From Lycium barbarum (taxonomy: Eukaryota; Streptophyta; Magnoliopsida; Solanales; Solanaceae), in assembly GCF_019175385.1 (NCBI RefSeq), contig NC_083337.1, positions 18,771,885 through 18,835,884 on the forward strand: 64,000 nucleotides of DNA, written 5' to 3'. Below the pieces are notes generated by a model that was given only the letters and a program-made list of their open reading frames with translations, ran no database searches and was not told the origin of the DNA. Positions within the stretch are counted from its first letter, which is position 1; each line of letters starts with the position of its first letter. Positions 20,339 to 31,904 of the stretch are shown here, in pieces. The position numbers and the translations under genes are program-made.

Positions 20339-23300
20339 TCAGAACGTTGTCAGAATGTTTTTCCGGTAAAAGAACTGGCCAGAAGTCCCATCTTCAGGCA
20401 AAAGAGCTAGAAGTATTGGGCCTTCAGCAGCATCTTGTGGAGTCATAGGCCCAGTATTACAAGTAATGTCTGTCTTCGCAAAGCCTGGGCAAATGCAGTT
20501 GATGCATATGGCAGAATACTTTTGGGCCACAATTCTTGTGTATGCATTCATGGCTGCTTTTGAGACTTTATAAGCTGAAAAAACATTGGGCCAGCCTTTT
20601 TCTTTTAATAGATCCTCCTTGAAATTCATAAGAAATTCATTTAGTACTTCATCCACTTTTTCTGTTGTAAGGTTTTCCCCGTCACTTAAAGCCTTTATGG
20701 CCCATTCATTTGATACCAACTGAAAATGTATTTAGAAAAGAGTAAGAAAACAGAAAGATGAAAAAAAGGCAAGAAAAAAAACAGTATTGTGAACTAAAAT
20801 TGTTACTTTTATTTCCCGTTTGGATTAGCTGAATGTAAATAGCTAATAAGTACTTTTAGGTGATGAAATTAATTTTGTAAACAGTTACATATTTAGATAA
20901 AGGTGATGAAACAGATAAGAAATAATTGATGTGTTTGGTGAAAAAGTGTTGATAAGCTGTATTTTCTGTAAAATGACGAGAAAACCTTTAAAAAAAATTA
21001 TAAACATATAAATGTAGAAGCATCTTTGTGAGAAAAAAAGACTAATGATGGAAATGGAATGGAGAGAAAGTTAGTGGTTTTGTTTTGAAAAGGTATTTTG
21101 AGAATAAAAAATATTAAGGATAAAATATAAGAAATATTGATCAAACTAAAAGTGTTTACAAGCTGAAAAATTATAAGTTAGGGATGACCAACTTATAACG
21201 TTTTGCTTATAAATACTTAACTTATAAGCACTGTAGTTTGTAGGTGTTTACTAAACGCGTAAATAAACTAGCTAAAAAGTGTTTATAAACTAGTTTGATC
21301 AACTTATAAACTTAGTCAAACACTCTCTTAGAACTATGGCCCTAAGCATTTGCTCAAAAACAGGTGAAATTGTTTTTTCCGAAACTTCTTTTCATATTTT
21401 ATATCAAGAATTGACAAATTTCTCGAAATAAATAACTTTTCTCTAATGACATCGAGTGGAAACAAATTTCCAACTTTAGCAAGTCGTTATTAGTAGTAAA
21501 TGGAAAGAAAAGAAAAACTCGTACCTTTATCTTTCCAAGCAAAGAAGAAACATTAACAACCCTTGGTGAAGGAGACAAGAGGAGTAGTGGAATAAAGGCA
21601 TCAATCATTCTTTTTGCTCCATAATAATTGGTGCTTATACATTCTTCTGCCCATCCAAAGTTCTCGATTAATTTTCCAGTTGACTTGATTGGAGCTTCAT
21701 CCTCCTGCATTAGTATACTTGAGATATTCAAAATTCAATTACTATCTATGAGTATATTTTTCATACAATTGTATTGTTTATGGCATTGTATATTTTCCAA
21801 GGAAGACGATGGCAGATACGAGCTGACACAGTTTGAACCTTAACAGCTAAAAACACTTTGAGATAGGTTGCAGTGAAATGGTTGGGATCCCTCCACCATT
21901 AATTAGAGCTCTTGAGTTCGAGTTTATCGGAATGGAAAAAATTATGTGTGGAGCGCCGCCCCCAAAAAAGGGTCCCTGCCATGCGCTATCCGTATTTAGT
22001 CAGGCCCTAATGGGGGTACCAAACATCGAGTGACCCTAATGCGGGTACCGAACATCGGGTGAGGGGAAAAAAAAAACAAGCTTTAGACTAATGGTTACAG
22101 CGCTCTCTAGAATTCGCAAATGCGAAAAAGGATAGTGGTTATATTAACCATCTGGATATAACGAAAAATCTTTTTCGGAGGATGTTTTACCAAAAAAAAT
22201 CATATACGTGTAGTTTTTCGTGTTTGGTTGTTAGAATATTTTTTTCCGTTCCCATCAAATGGAGGAAAATAATTTTGCCTTTTGGGCGAAAATCATTCTC
22301 TTCATGTAACCATCTCGTTTTTTGTTATAACAATTGCGTGCACCTAGATTAATTTTATGGGATATCTGTTATCTTCCACCAGTAACAAGTATCAGGTAAC
22401 TCTGTCCACCAAGACTAGGACAGATGAAAAGAAATTTCTTACGATTCTCAACCCACTTCATTAACCACTAGGCCACACCCTTGAATGTTCAATTCTTAAC
22501 TTCATGTCAATAATTATAGTTAACCAACACTGATACATTAATATCAAGTTTTAATATTCGAAAATTTCGTCATAACATTATTATCAATCTTTAATAAATA
22601 TTTCTCCAAAAAAAATTCAACTATTTAATCCAAACACCAAAAACATTTTCCAAGAAAATGTAGGGAAAAATAATAATACTAATAAGTAACAAAGTACTAA
22701 CCTCAGTTGTGTTGCTCAGACCTCGAGCAGCTTCCCGTTCTATCATCTCAGGAAGGATTGAAACATCTCCCTCTACCATTAATCCATTAACTCCTGCATT
22801 ATTTACCTGCAATTATGCACTTTCACAATTCCTTATTATGAAAAATAATAATAAACTGAGTACTCTCTCCGTCCCATTTTGATTGTCTTACTTTCCTTTT
22901 TGGTCTCTCCCAAAAATAGTCTCTTTCTATATTTAGTAAGTGGACAATTCAAACATCCTACATGGCAAATTTAAAACTACAAGATTCAAAAGACATTTTA
23001 ATACATTAGACATATCTTTAATTTAAGACCACAGGATTTAAAAATCTCTTTTTATTCTCTAAACTTCGTGTCCAGTCAAACTTAGACACTTAAATTGGGA
23101 CGAATGGCGTAATAAATTTGTAACTCATACAAATAATTTTAAGGTGGTTTATTGTTGGTTCCTAAAGTTAATTAACGAACACAGAAGAATAACCTTTTCA
23201 ATTATACTTATCGTAGAGTTAAATTAAAGTAAACTTGTCTCGTGTGTAATAAGAAAAATCAACCTTCTGTTTTGTTAGAATTCTATTAACATACCTAACA

Positions 23301-23874
23301 AATCAAGTACTTGCACAAAGCACATATGTTGATAATGTTGCTTTAAAAAGCGGAGGCGTGAGCGGAGCATTTTACTTAGTACGGATTGAGGCGTAAGTCT
23401 CGAGACATGAGCGGTAAGCCTTCTGAATTTTTATTATTTAAACTTATACTTTAATAAAATAGCATAATAACACAAAAATGTAGAAAGTACATTAAAAGTT
23501 TAGAAAAAATTAAAGAAACTCATGAAAAATAAAAACAAACAACGCAATAGTGTTAAAGTTATCATGAGATACAAATCAACTACTATATAAGCTGCTTTTT
23601 TTAAGATAAGCTAAACGGGTCAACTTATTTTTTTGGATTTATTTTAAGCACAAAATGGCTTATAAGCACGCCAGTCAAACACTCAAAAAAATTAAAAACA
23701 GCATATAAGCTATTTTCAACAACTTATAAGCTAAGCCAAACGAGCTCTAATGTCTCCACCGCTCGTTCGTAGAAAGATGGAAGGAAATAGTTTCCTAACT
23801 ATAAAATATCGTCCACTACAATATTGACTATTCTATAACTTATAATAATAACATGACCAGAAAACGACATACCA

Positions 23875-23908
<34 letters not shown>

Positions 23909-26439
23909 TAAGATAAGATCGAAGAACCAAAAAAAAAAAAGGAGATAATGATATGTTATTGTTTATTTTTCAATGAATCTTGGATTAAACGATATTAATT
24001 AATTTAATTACAAAAGCAATTAGACAAATTCAAGGATAAATTGGACTAGTATCATGAATGGTTACCTTTTGCAATAAAGTAAAAAATTACTGTATATTTT
24101 TTCTCACTCAAATATAACTAGTAGTCTGTTTGGTCAAGCTTCTAAAATCAGCTTATTTTAAAAAGTATTTTTTTTCAAAGTACTTTTCAAAAAAACACTT
24201 TTGGCGAAGAACAGTTTGTGTTTGACCAATTAATTAAAAAAGCACTTTTGAGCAGCAATTAGTGTTTGACCAAACTTTTAAAAAGTGTTTTTATTTGTAT
24301 TTTCTCAAAAGTACTTTTCAAAAAAGTACTTTTGGGCAAAAACTGTTTTTTAGCTTCTGAAAAACTGCTTTTGCTACTCCCCAGAAGCACTTATTTTCTC
24401 CCAAAAGCTTGGTCAAACACAACACTTTTTTTCAAATAAGCACTTATTGAAAAAATAAATACTTTTGAAGAGAAAATAAATTTGGCCAAACAGGCTATAG
24501 ATCTTCCTATGTTGCTCAGAAAATTAAAAAGATCAAAAAATCATAAGCGGACTCCCCGAAAGCCAAATGTGATACGCCAAATCAGAGAAAATGATAATGA
24601 CATATAACGTCCTAAAACTCGATAAAAACTCGATACATTTAGTTTTTTCACCATGCAAAATTTATCCCCTTCCCTCAATAAAATTTATCTCATAAAACGT
24701 ATTTTGTCTGAGTAATTTTTATATTTCAGTTAAAAAGAGCTTTTTACGCATTGGCCAAAAAATAAATACTTATAAAGATATCAGGAGTTGATGTATTGTT
24801 TATGGTACAAGCTTAACAAACTCAGTAATTTTATCTAAAATCTATATTTATTTTAAAGTTTTTACTAATATGTAAAATTATAAATTTAGAATTTAGTAAA
24901 TTTTAAGCTAGAAACTAGAACCCTTAAGCTTCAAATCTTGAATCCGCTATTCAAAGATATGAATGGTGAACTATGAAATTAACTGTTGTTTTTCTTAAGG
25001 CTGAAAAAAAAAAGGGAATTCTTCCAAATTATATAGTCCAACACCACATGTTCCAACCACGTAACTATATTTTTAGTTTATACCGGCACAATCAATTCTT
25101 TTATCGCAACAGTGTTTATACATTCGGTGCAAAATATTATACAGTATTTATGGTAACAATGTATCAATCTTGTATAGAAGTGTATAAGAGGTGTTGTACA
25201 CACTTTTACACTATTATACAAAATTATAAAATATTATACAAACTTACACTAAAGTTGGGTTTCGTGTCCTACGAATTTCAAGTCACGAAACTCCATCGAG
25301 ATGAGAAAAAAAACACCAAATAGCTCAAATTTTATCTAATAGCTTTAAAATTTAACCACAATTCAAAATGACATCCCAACCTCAATCATCAATTTGTCAA
25401 AAATTTTAATAAATCACAAAATGCATTTATGAGTTTTTAAGATTTTAAAACTTACAACAATGGAGTTTTAAACTTTTCACGTTAATTCATCCAACAATGT
25501 TTAAATTTGTGATGATAAACACGAACATCACTCTCAATCAGTTTCTAAGCATGGAAAATCGAAGATCAAAATTAAAAAAAAAAAAAATAATAAAAAAAAT
25601 TTGGTGTATTATTTTTTCCCTAAGTTTCAAGTTATATACAAAATATGCTAATATGGTATCTAAAAATATAAACTTATTTCTATTATAAATTTGAGCCCAA
25701 GTGACGTATGAAATTGTGTAATTCCTATTTGAGAACATATGTATGTTGCTATATTTTCATTGGAAAAAGGAGTAGTTGTAGATGATTTACCAGAATATCA
25801 AGCTTTCCATATTTAGATTTGATGAAGTCAACCAAAGAGGAAACACTTTGTGGATCCACAACATCAACTTGATGAAACACAACAAGATTCATTTGTTGAT
25901 AATAACAAGACTCTTCTCTCAATAGCTTTTCAACAGCTTCTTTGCCTCTTTTCTCATCCCTAGCTGTTAACACTACCATCACACCCTTTTCCATTAGTTG
26001 CCTGCATATTTCATACCCTATTCCTTTGTTTCCTCCAGTAACTACTGCATTCCTGAAAAAAAAAAAAAAAAAAGAGACACAAATTACTATTAATTACTTT
26101 CTCTATTTCAATTTATGTGACACAGTTCGAATTCGAGAGTCAAACAATTTAAGTTTGACCATGAATTCGGGTGTGGAATGTTTAAGTTTTTTGAATAAAA
26201 TTTAGATATTTGGAAAATGCGTAAAAGGTACAATAAGTCCCAATAATTAAAAGATAGTATATGAAAAGTTACGGTAAAAACAAAGCTTGTTTGAATCTCA
26301 AAATTTAAAAGGTGCCACATAAATTGGGACGGAAGGAGTAACAAATAGCTTAATTACTGAAAAGAGAAAGAGAGATTTTGAGGGCAAGGAAGAAGACTTA
26401 CTTTCTTATTGGATGGTTGTTTAGGGACTCTGCTGCCAT
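20339..26439 (-). CDS. Short-chain dehydrogenase/reductase (salutaridine reductase/neomenthol dehydrogenase-like)
   Basis: Five exons: 26439-26402, 26052-25791, 22806-22702, 21704-21525, 20719-20339. All junctions are GT-AG, the phases fit, and the joined frame gives 321 residues without a stop. NAD(P)H-binding TGGNKGIG is at residues 18-25 and NNAG at 102-105. The catalytic residues fall at Asn161, Ser189 (NVSS), Tyr245 and Lys249 (YKVSK), exactly +9 against Asn152/Ser180/Tyr236/Lys240 of poppy salutaridine reductase as I remember it. The roughly 55-residue gap between Ser and Tyr marks this monomeric SDR class, which reduces ketones of terpenoids, alkaloids or other small molecules in the cytosol. 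There is no signal peptide. The substrate cannot be told. Introns of 349, 2984, 997 and 805 bp carry many MITEs and SINEs. The gene looks intact and expressible; the final ILTTF tail may differ from relatives. Confidence 0.92.
20815..21330. mobile_element. MITE in SDR intron 4
   Basis: The ends CCGTTTGGATTAGCTG and (reversed) GTGTTTGACTAAGTTTATAAG are imperfect inverted repeats. CTTATAAGC-type motifs recur in both orientations near the ends. This is a common hAT-like type in nightshade genes. No ORF. Confidence 0.6.
21865..22077 (+). mobile_element. tRNA-derived SINE in SDR intron 3
   Basis: A box A-like head (AGTGAAATGGTTGG) is followed by box B-like GAGTTCGAGTTTA (about 21914), a GCGCCGCCCCCAAAAAAGG body and two copies of CCCTAATGSGGGTACC, then an A-rich tail ending at 22077. 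It runs opposite to the SDR gene. Confidence 0.7.
22330..22489 (-). mobile_element. SolS-like SINE, truncated, in SDR intron 3
   Basis: On the minus strand it starts GGGTGTGGCCTAGTGGTTAATG (22489 downward), continues with GGTTGAGAAT and CTGTCCTAGTCTTGGTGG, and ends near GGTGCACGC. This is the nightshade SINE head and body, but the box B segment seems to be missing (about 20-30 bases) and the 3' end is cut short. Confidence 0.7.
22863..23109. mobile_element. Stowaway MITE in SDR intron 2
   Basis: The termini CTCTCTCCGTCCCATTTTG and (reversed) CGCCATTCGTCCCAATTTA are flanked by TA on both sides (22861-22862 and 23110-23111), the Stowaway/Tc1-mariner signature. Confidence 0.8.
23340..23430. repeat. 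GC-rich short repeat, relative of 5660-5830
   Basis: It shares AGGCGTAAG and GAGCGGTAAGCC-like phrases with the block near 5700. Only about 90 bp is left, in SDR intron 2. Confidence 0.3.
23588..23747. mobile_element. MITE remnant in SDR intron 2
   Basis: CTTATAAGC, CAGTCAAACACTC and CTTATAAGCTAAGCCAAACG are the end motifs of the same family as the element at 20815-21330, here short and reversed. Confidence 0.5.
23876..23906. repeat. Poly-A tract (31 A)
   Basis: An uninterrupted A run in SDR intron 2, followed by GATAAGATAAGATCG. No retroposon body was recognised in front of it. Confidence 0.85.
24122..24497. mobile_element. MITE in SDR intron 2 (TAGCCTGTTTGGCCAA ends)
   Basis: The left end TAGTCTGTTTGGTCAAGC and the right end GGCCAAACAGGCTA are inverted repeats. 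The interior repeats AAAAAGTACTTTT, AGCACTTATT and TTTGACCAAA in both orientations, so RNA from it would fold into a hairpin. No ORF. Confidence 0.75.
24498..25790. other. Rest of SDR intron 2, nothing recognised
   Basis: AT-rich, with open frames of 63-116 codons that resemble no protein. A short run around 25140-25250 repeats ATTATACA- and TGTATA-like words (low complexity). Confidence 0.5.
26097..26338. mobile_element. Stowaway MITE in SDR intron 1
   Basis: The left end CTTTCTCTATTTCAATTTATG and the right end (reversed) CTCCTTCCGTCCCAATTTATG are inverted repeats, flanked by TA (26095-26096 and 26339-26340). It fills about two thirds of intron 1. Confidence 0.82.
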
Positions 26440-26505
26440 TCTTTTTTCTTCAGTAGAATTCTCTGTTTGGTGTGCTTTTCTGGGGGAAAATAGGCAGAGC
26501 TGCAA

Positions 26506-26516
26506 GGTATATATAG
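26506..26516 (-). promoter_or_regulatory. TATA box of the SDR gene
   Basis: On the minus strand CTATATATACC lies about 70 bp upstream of the ATG at 26439. That leaves a leader of about 35-45 bases, normal for a plant gene. No other convincing TATA lies closer. Confidence 0.6.
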
Positions 26517-26944
26517 TGCTAGTAGTGTTAGGAACTCGAAATCTAAGATATATTATTTAAATTTGATTTTTTAACACTAAATTATTGGTCTAGGAACTTG
26601 TATGTGTGGTTCGTATTGAAACTTCAAAGTATTTAATTTAGGTGAACGCACATTAAATATTCTCCGTCCATCCATCTTTACATATATCAGATATTTACGT
26701 CAAATTATATTAATTAGAGTGACAAAACTTAAAGTGAGAATATGTATTAGTTATGTTATTTTATGTTGTCTATTACATTGAAGAGTCAGGTTCTTCAGTA
26801 ACCATGACAGAAGGAAATTGCAGAATAGTAAATCGACATAAGAATTTTTACGCGGAAAATTCAATGTTAAGGGAGCCAAAAATCACGACCTATTTCCAAT
26901 AGGATTTTCTCAAACTCCCCACTACTCGAGTAATTATAAGGTTA

Positions 26945-27035
26945 CAACTCTTTACTGGTGGAAGGTGACATGTATCCTATGGAATTAATCGAGATGCGCG
27001 CAAACTGGCCCGGACACCATAGTTATCAAAAATAA
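26945..27035 (+). mobile_element. SolS-like SINE, 3' part
   Basis: It contains ACTGGTGGAAGGTGACATG, GAGATGCGCGCAAACTGG and CCCGGACACCATAGTTATC, and ends in AAAAATAAAA. This is the 3' body of the same SINE family as at 22330-22489, lying just upstream of the SDR gene. Confidence 0.75.
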
Positions 27036-27156
27036 AATATGTCTTTTATCCACTTAGTTCATGTAGACACCGTGCGTGGATAATCGCTTTTGAAACCTAA
27101 TTTTTTTGTTTTTATCCTAAAAGCATATCATAGTTTACTTTCTCTCTTATTAAAAG

Positions 27157-28291
27157 AACGGCAAAGGGCAAAATATACCCCTGTACTATCGGAAAAGGTT
27201 CAAATATATCCCTATTGTTATACTTTCGGTTCAAATATACTCCTCATCCGTTAAAAATGTTCAAATGGACTCCAGGCCTGACGTGACACTTACAACACGA
27301 TGAGGTGGACACCACGTGGCATGCCACCTCACCACCCAACCCATTTGCAGTCAATGGAATATTCAAATTTCACCAGTTTGTTTCCGGCAAGAAATCTACT
27401 GATACCATCCTATCTCTAGGTGATAATCAGGTCATTCAAGACAAATTTCTCGGAGCGAGAGTTTCTTGGGTTAACAAAGTTGAAAGATTCGATCATGGAG
27501 GAATTTGTAATCGGAGTTTCTTGCTGAGGATTAAGAAGATGTCGATCGGTTGATCAACGAGAAATCAGCAACCACGACGACGACCTTGCTGGGTTTGCAC
27601 AATTTCATGGATGGTATTGTAAATTCGTGTTGCGGCGACGAGAAAATCATTTTTGAGATCAACAATTGCCTCATCAGTTCTTCTACTACTTTCTGAGAAC
27701 ACCTCTGAATCATGATCTACGACAGGCCACACAAATTCCTCGAATTCGCTCTTCATTTTCATCGTACTAGTATGTGTCTTCAGAGCGTTGTTCATTCTAG
27801 TATGAATTACAGAGAGGAGAGATAGATCGAAGTAATCTTCTAATCTCTGATTCGTCACTTTAATAGCTCTCGAGTTTCTCCTTCTCTTTAATGGAGATGT
27901 ATCTAAATTTGATTCGTGCTGTAATTCGTACCTGTCCTACCAAAAACATCCAGATTTTGTATGAGCACTTTGCAAATGAATTATATATGCATAAGTAGCT
28001 AAATTGAATAGAGAAAGGGATTACAGATGAGGTGCAATAACAGAGGACGAAGAACACTGAGGAGGGCGATTAAGTTTTTCTCTGTTTCTGTAAGATGTAA
28101 AGAGTAAGGGTTGGGTGGTGAGAGTCATGCCACGTGTTGTCCACCTCATTGAGTTATTAGTGTCATGTCAGGTTTGGTGTCCATGTTGGATAATTTTAAC
28201 GGATGAGGAGTTTATTTGAACCAAATATATAATGACAAGAATATATTTGAACCCAAAATATAACAAGGAGTATATTTGGCCCTTTTCCGTT
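27157..28291. mobile_element. MULE-like element with long inverted repeats
   Basis: About 185 bp at each end are inverted copies. The left begins AACGGCAAAGGGCAAAATATA and runs to about 27345; the right, reversed, begins AACGGAAAAGGGCCAAATATA and runs to about 28108. Shared inner blocks are CTCCTCATCCGTTAAAA and GATGAGGTGGACACCACGTGG-like text. No clean target duplication is seen. The 760-bp interior is less AT-rich than its surroundings and has coding-like frames on both strands, so this may be a Pack-MULE. Confidence 0.7.
27565..27858 (-). CDS. Possible captured exon inside the MULE-like element
   Basis: A 97-codon frame that starts at a GTG but stays open upstream with LKRRRNSRAIK-like text. 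It includes NQRLEDYFDLSLLSVIHTRM, EEFVWPVVDHDSEVF and IYNTIHEIVQTQQG, ending RRRGC. The composition is like a real soluble, helical protein, unlike the low-complexity frames elsewhere. I do not recognise the family. An opposing 82-codon frame (27305-27553, plus) overlaps the next segment. A capture from a host gene, or an element-specific gene, are both possible. Confidence 0.35.
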   Translation of the reverse strand: MTNQRLEDYFDLSLLSVIHTRMNNALKTHTSTMKMKSEFEEFVWPVVDHDSEVFSESSRRTDEAIVDLKNDFLVAATRIYNTIHEIVQTQQGRRRGC

Positions 28292-28294
28292 GAA

Positions 28295-28808
28295 AGAAAA
28301 TATTCAAATCAACATACGAGTGTCAAAGAATTCAATTTTCTCTAATAATTTGAAAACATCTATTCCTTTGTTTAGACATTTTAAATAAAATGGAAATTAC
28401 TTGGGAAGTACCCTAAGTCATTATTTCTCATAACTATAACTATTTTTCAAAAAATGACTTAGCCAAAAAGGTCACCGTATGACTACTGGAATGAAAACGG
28501 TATGCATAATTTTATTTATATTGAAATGAGTGGGAAGTGTTGAATGAAGATATTTTGTTTGGATATGATGTTTGCTAAACCTTTATATTATTTTACCAAA
28601 AGAACTCCAATTATGGAGAGTGCTCATATTTTATAATCAAGAGAATAGACAAAAAACACGATCTAGAAAAGATCTTTTGCCATCGAGTTTAAATTATATC
28701 AACTAGATCATAGATTAGTTAACATTCTAAAATGATGTTAGAAAACCACGTGGCATGAAATGATAAAGACATATAATTATATATTGTCATGGTTAGGAAA
28801 ATTCAAAA
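28295..28808. other. Nothing recognised
   Basis: AT-rich sequence between the MULE-like element and a tandem repeat, without coding or terminal-repeat signals. Confidence 0.5.
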
Positions 28809-29035
28809 GAAGAATATTTTGTATGCATTTGATGTTTGAATTTTGATTAACTTGTTTGTATCTACTTTTACTACTAATATATAAGCGGTCATAAGCAGGC
28901 ATCTCAAGGTCAACATAAAGAATATTTTGTATGCATTTGATGTTTGAATTTTGATTAACTTCTTTATCTAACTTTTGTATCTACTTTTACTACTAATATA
29001 TAAGCGGTCATAAGCAAGCATCTCAAGGTCAACAT
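28809..29035. repeat. Two tandem copies of a 108-bp unit
   Basis: Each unit runs AAGAATATTTTGTATGCATT...TATATAAGCGGTCATAAGC...CATCTCAAGGTCAACAT. Unit 2 has an extra 12 bases (CTAACTTTTGTA region) compared with unit 1. Confidence 0.88.
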
Positions 29036-29280
29036 GCCTGCTTCATTGGGAGGGTACTTTCGTCAATTCAAGTTCTATTACAGGTACAAGCATCCAAATT
29101 TTGCTGACATAGAAAGCACTGCTTCTGAATTTCTGAGCACCGCTTTTCCCTTGCGAAGGAGAGCAGCAAATTTTTCTTGGACGCTCAGGTGCGTTGCCCG
29201 TAGAGTTATTAGGTAAGGTTTTTTCCCTGTTCCCTTTTCTTCTTCCATCTTCTCTATGCCCGTGCACGGGCCCAACAGAT
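28980..29280 (+). mobile_element. Possible non-autonomous Helitron
   Basis: It starts near TCTACTTTTACTACTAATAT and ends with a perfect 14-bp palindrome, GCCCGTGCACGGGC (29258-29271), followed by CCAACAG. This resembles short nightshade Helitrons, which begin with TC and have a GC hairpin near a CTRR end. No clear CTAG/CTRR terminus follows, so the call is tentative. A 60-codon frame (29034-29216) has no known relatives. Confidence 0.35.
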
Positions 29281-29314
29281 TGAATAGTTGTAATGTTTTT
29301 TAATATTCTTCCAT

Positions 29315-30075
29315 CCAAATTATTTTCCTAATAATAGGACTTTTAAATGAACTACAATTTTTATTATTTAATCTCTCCTTCTATAAATTAGGTAAAGAAT
29401 CTTAATATTTAGAACTTTAAAATCAATTAAAATTCATCAAAACAATGAATACAACAACATTATACATATGTGGAAGTTAAATAAAAAGTTAATACTCTCT
29501 TGACGAGAATTTAGGGTTAGTACGTGCACCGTGATAAAGTAAGTATCTTTTTGTATAATTTTGGAACAATATTTTAGATTATAAAATTATTAGTCTCCCA
29601 TATGGTAAAGATTTTAGTCTTCTCCTGAAATATTTGGAAAAATATTTTAAAATAGAAAATTATTAGTCTCCCTTACGGTAAATATTTTTGTGATCTATTT
29701 TTCTCAAAATATATGTGTAATTATACCTAAAAACTAATAATATATATTTTTTGTAAAATAAAAAATTCACCATTATTTTTTAGCCCTTTTTGGCTTTGGC
29801 AATAATTATTTTCCTAAATCAACTATAACTTAAATTATTTAATTTTTCCTTATATAAACTAAGTAAAGAATCCTAAAATTTAAAACTTTAAAGTCAATTA
29901 AAATTCTATCAAAACAATGAATACAACATAATAAATATATGGAAGTAAAATAAAAAGTCACTACTCTTGACGAGAATTTAGAGGTGCTACCTGTACTATG
30001 ATAAAGTAAATATCTTTGTGCATAATATTTGGAACAATATTTTAGATTATAAAACTATTAGTCTATCTAAACGTA
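29315..30075. repeat. Diverged direct repeat, spacing about 471 bp
   Basis: TTATTTTCCTAA, GTAAAGAATC, AAAACAATGAATACAACA, CTTGACGAGAATTTAG and TGGAACAATATTTTAGATTA recur in the same order about 471 bp apart (for example 29392 and 29863). This is an old duplication. Confidence 0.75.
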
Positions 30076-30390
30076 GGAGCAAATTAATGGTGAAGTAAAA
30101 AAATAAGGAAAGTGTCTTTTAAGTATAGGTGACTTCAAATACCTAATTAATAGGCAAATTTCATTCCATAAATAGATAAATAAGGAAAGAGAAAGCCTAA
30201 TTTTAGGTACATAATTCAAATAAGGTAAGGTTTAATAACCATATTTTAATGAATTTTAATTTTTGAATATTAGAGAAATAGTTTGAGAAAAATAGTAAAT
30301 GGCAATTCTGTCTATTGGAGTCTTTTAATGAAGGACAAAAAGTTCAAACAACATTTCTAAGATCCTACGTACTTTTAATATAATATAGAT

Positions 30391-30605
30391 TATTCCCTCC
30401 GTGTCAAAATGTTTGTCTGGTTTTGATTTGGCACGGAGTTTGAGAAAGTAAAGAAGACTTTTGAGTCCTGTGGTTGTTAACTAAAGATATGTAGGATGTA
30501 CCAAAATGTCATTTAATCTTGTGATGTACAACATGCCATGTGGAAAGTTAAAATTAATTGTTTGTCTTGTTTTAACTTGAAAGTTAGAATTGTTTGCACA
30601 ATAGT
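30391..30605. mobile_element. Stowaway-like MITE, one end
   Basis: It starts TATTCCCTCCGTGTCAAAATG, a usual Stowaway terminus, followed by GGCACGGAG and TAAAGAAGACTTTTGAG of the common family body. The opposite end is not recognisable, so it is truncated or diverged. Confidence 0.55.
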
Positions 30606-31232
30606 TTAGTTTAATGACCCGTCCGAGATTTTTGATTCATAGGACCCATTCTCCTAAATAAAACTTCTCGTAGGCTTAAAATATGAATTAAGCCTTGCGG
30701 GGACGGGTGACATGATTTACGAGGCAATTAATCGAAGTAGGAAACCAAAAAATAGAGTTTTGAGAGAAAAAAAAAATAAGAGTTAGGCGTGGATTAAAAA
30801 CCAGGTCCTTGTGAAAACCCACTACTGTATTTCTTATTTTTCTTATTATATATATATGGCTTAACTATAATTGGTCCAGCCTAATGGAATAAAACAAAGA
30901 TATAAAGGAAAGAATCAGTAGGTGACGGGTGAATCAATTTAATTTCTCACTGGAATTTAATAAAAGGCATCCCTTGAGCCTTGTTTTTCATGATTTTGAT
31001 GTTGACTGTGAGTATTATTCTGTGTTACATGAAATTGTTGTTTAAAGTAATGAAACCCGGTGATATTTGTCTCATTGAATCTTGTCAGATTAAGTGTTGG
31101 ACCATGGCTTTTATAAGAACTAGATGGCGTATGCCCGTGCGTAATTATAGTGTATCTATGTGTATGTAGTTGTGCGTGACTAATGATAATATATATATTT
31201 TATATTGCTAATAAACATACATAAGTTTGCAC

Positions 31233-31267
<35 letters not shown>

Positions 31268-31334
31268 CGATTAATATAACATTGTAGTTTGTGCTTCGTA
31301 TCCAAAACATTATTATATTAGTGTTTGCTACCAA
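30606..31334. other. No gene recognised; short AT microsatellite
   Basis: AT-rich. It contains a TA repeat (about 31229-31260) and the phrase GATGGCGTATGCCCGTGCG (about 31124), similar to Helitron-like repeats, without defined ends. Confidence 0.4.
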
Positions 31335-31835
31335 TATAAAGTTTGCAAAAATTTATTAATACTTTTTAAAAGAGAAGACTTGTTCAAAAGAAAACTATTT
31401 TCCTCTCTTTGAGACAAAACAATAGCAATATTTAAGCATCAGTTGATACTTTGAATTTTAATTCGATTAATTTAAAGGTGTAAAATATTATATTGTTAAT
31501 GTATGTAGATTGGACCTAAACAATACTTATTATTTTTTATCAAATTTTGATTTGGATAATTCTAGTTCAAACTATTAAATTAATTTTACATGATTAAAAC
31601 GAAACAAAGTAGAAATTTGATTTTCTATTTAAACGAAGAACTACTGTTTTTTAATTTTTGGTGATTGTTCTTGGTTTAGCTCATTTTACTTGTTGTGTTG
31701 TCCTTTGCACATTTTTTTTAAGGAAACGCCATTTGGAATTATAATTTGACTAGTTTATCTTATTTATTATTTGATCTCCATTTAATATTATTTTTTCTTT
31801 TACGATATTAATCTCTTTTCACATTTATTAGAGTA

Positions 31836-31904
<69 letters not shown>

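Noticed and set aside
24973..25323. 116-codon frame in SDR intron 2
   Set aside because: AT-rich composition, no recognisable motif, located wholly within an intron on the opposite strand.
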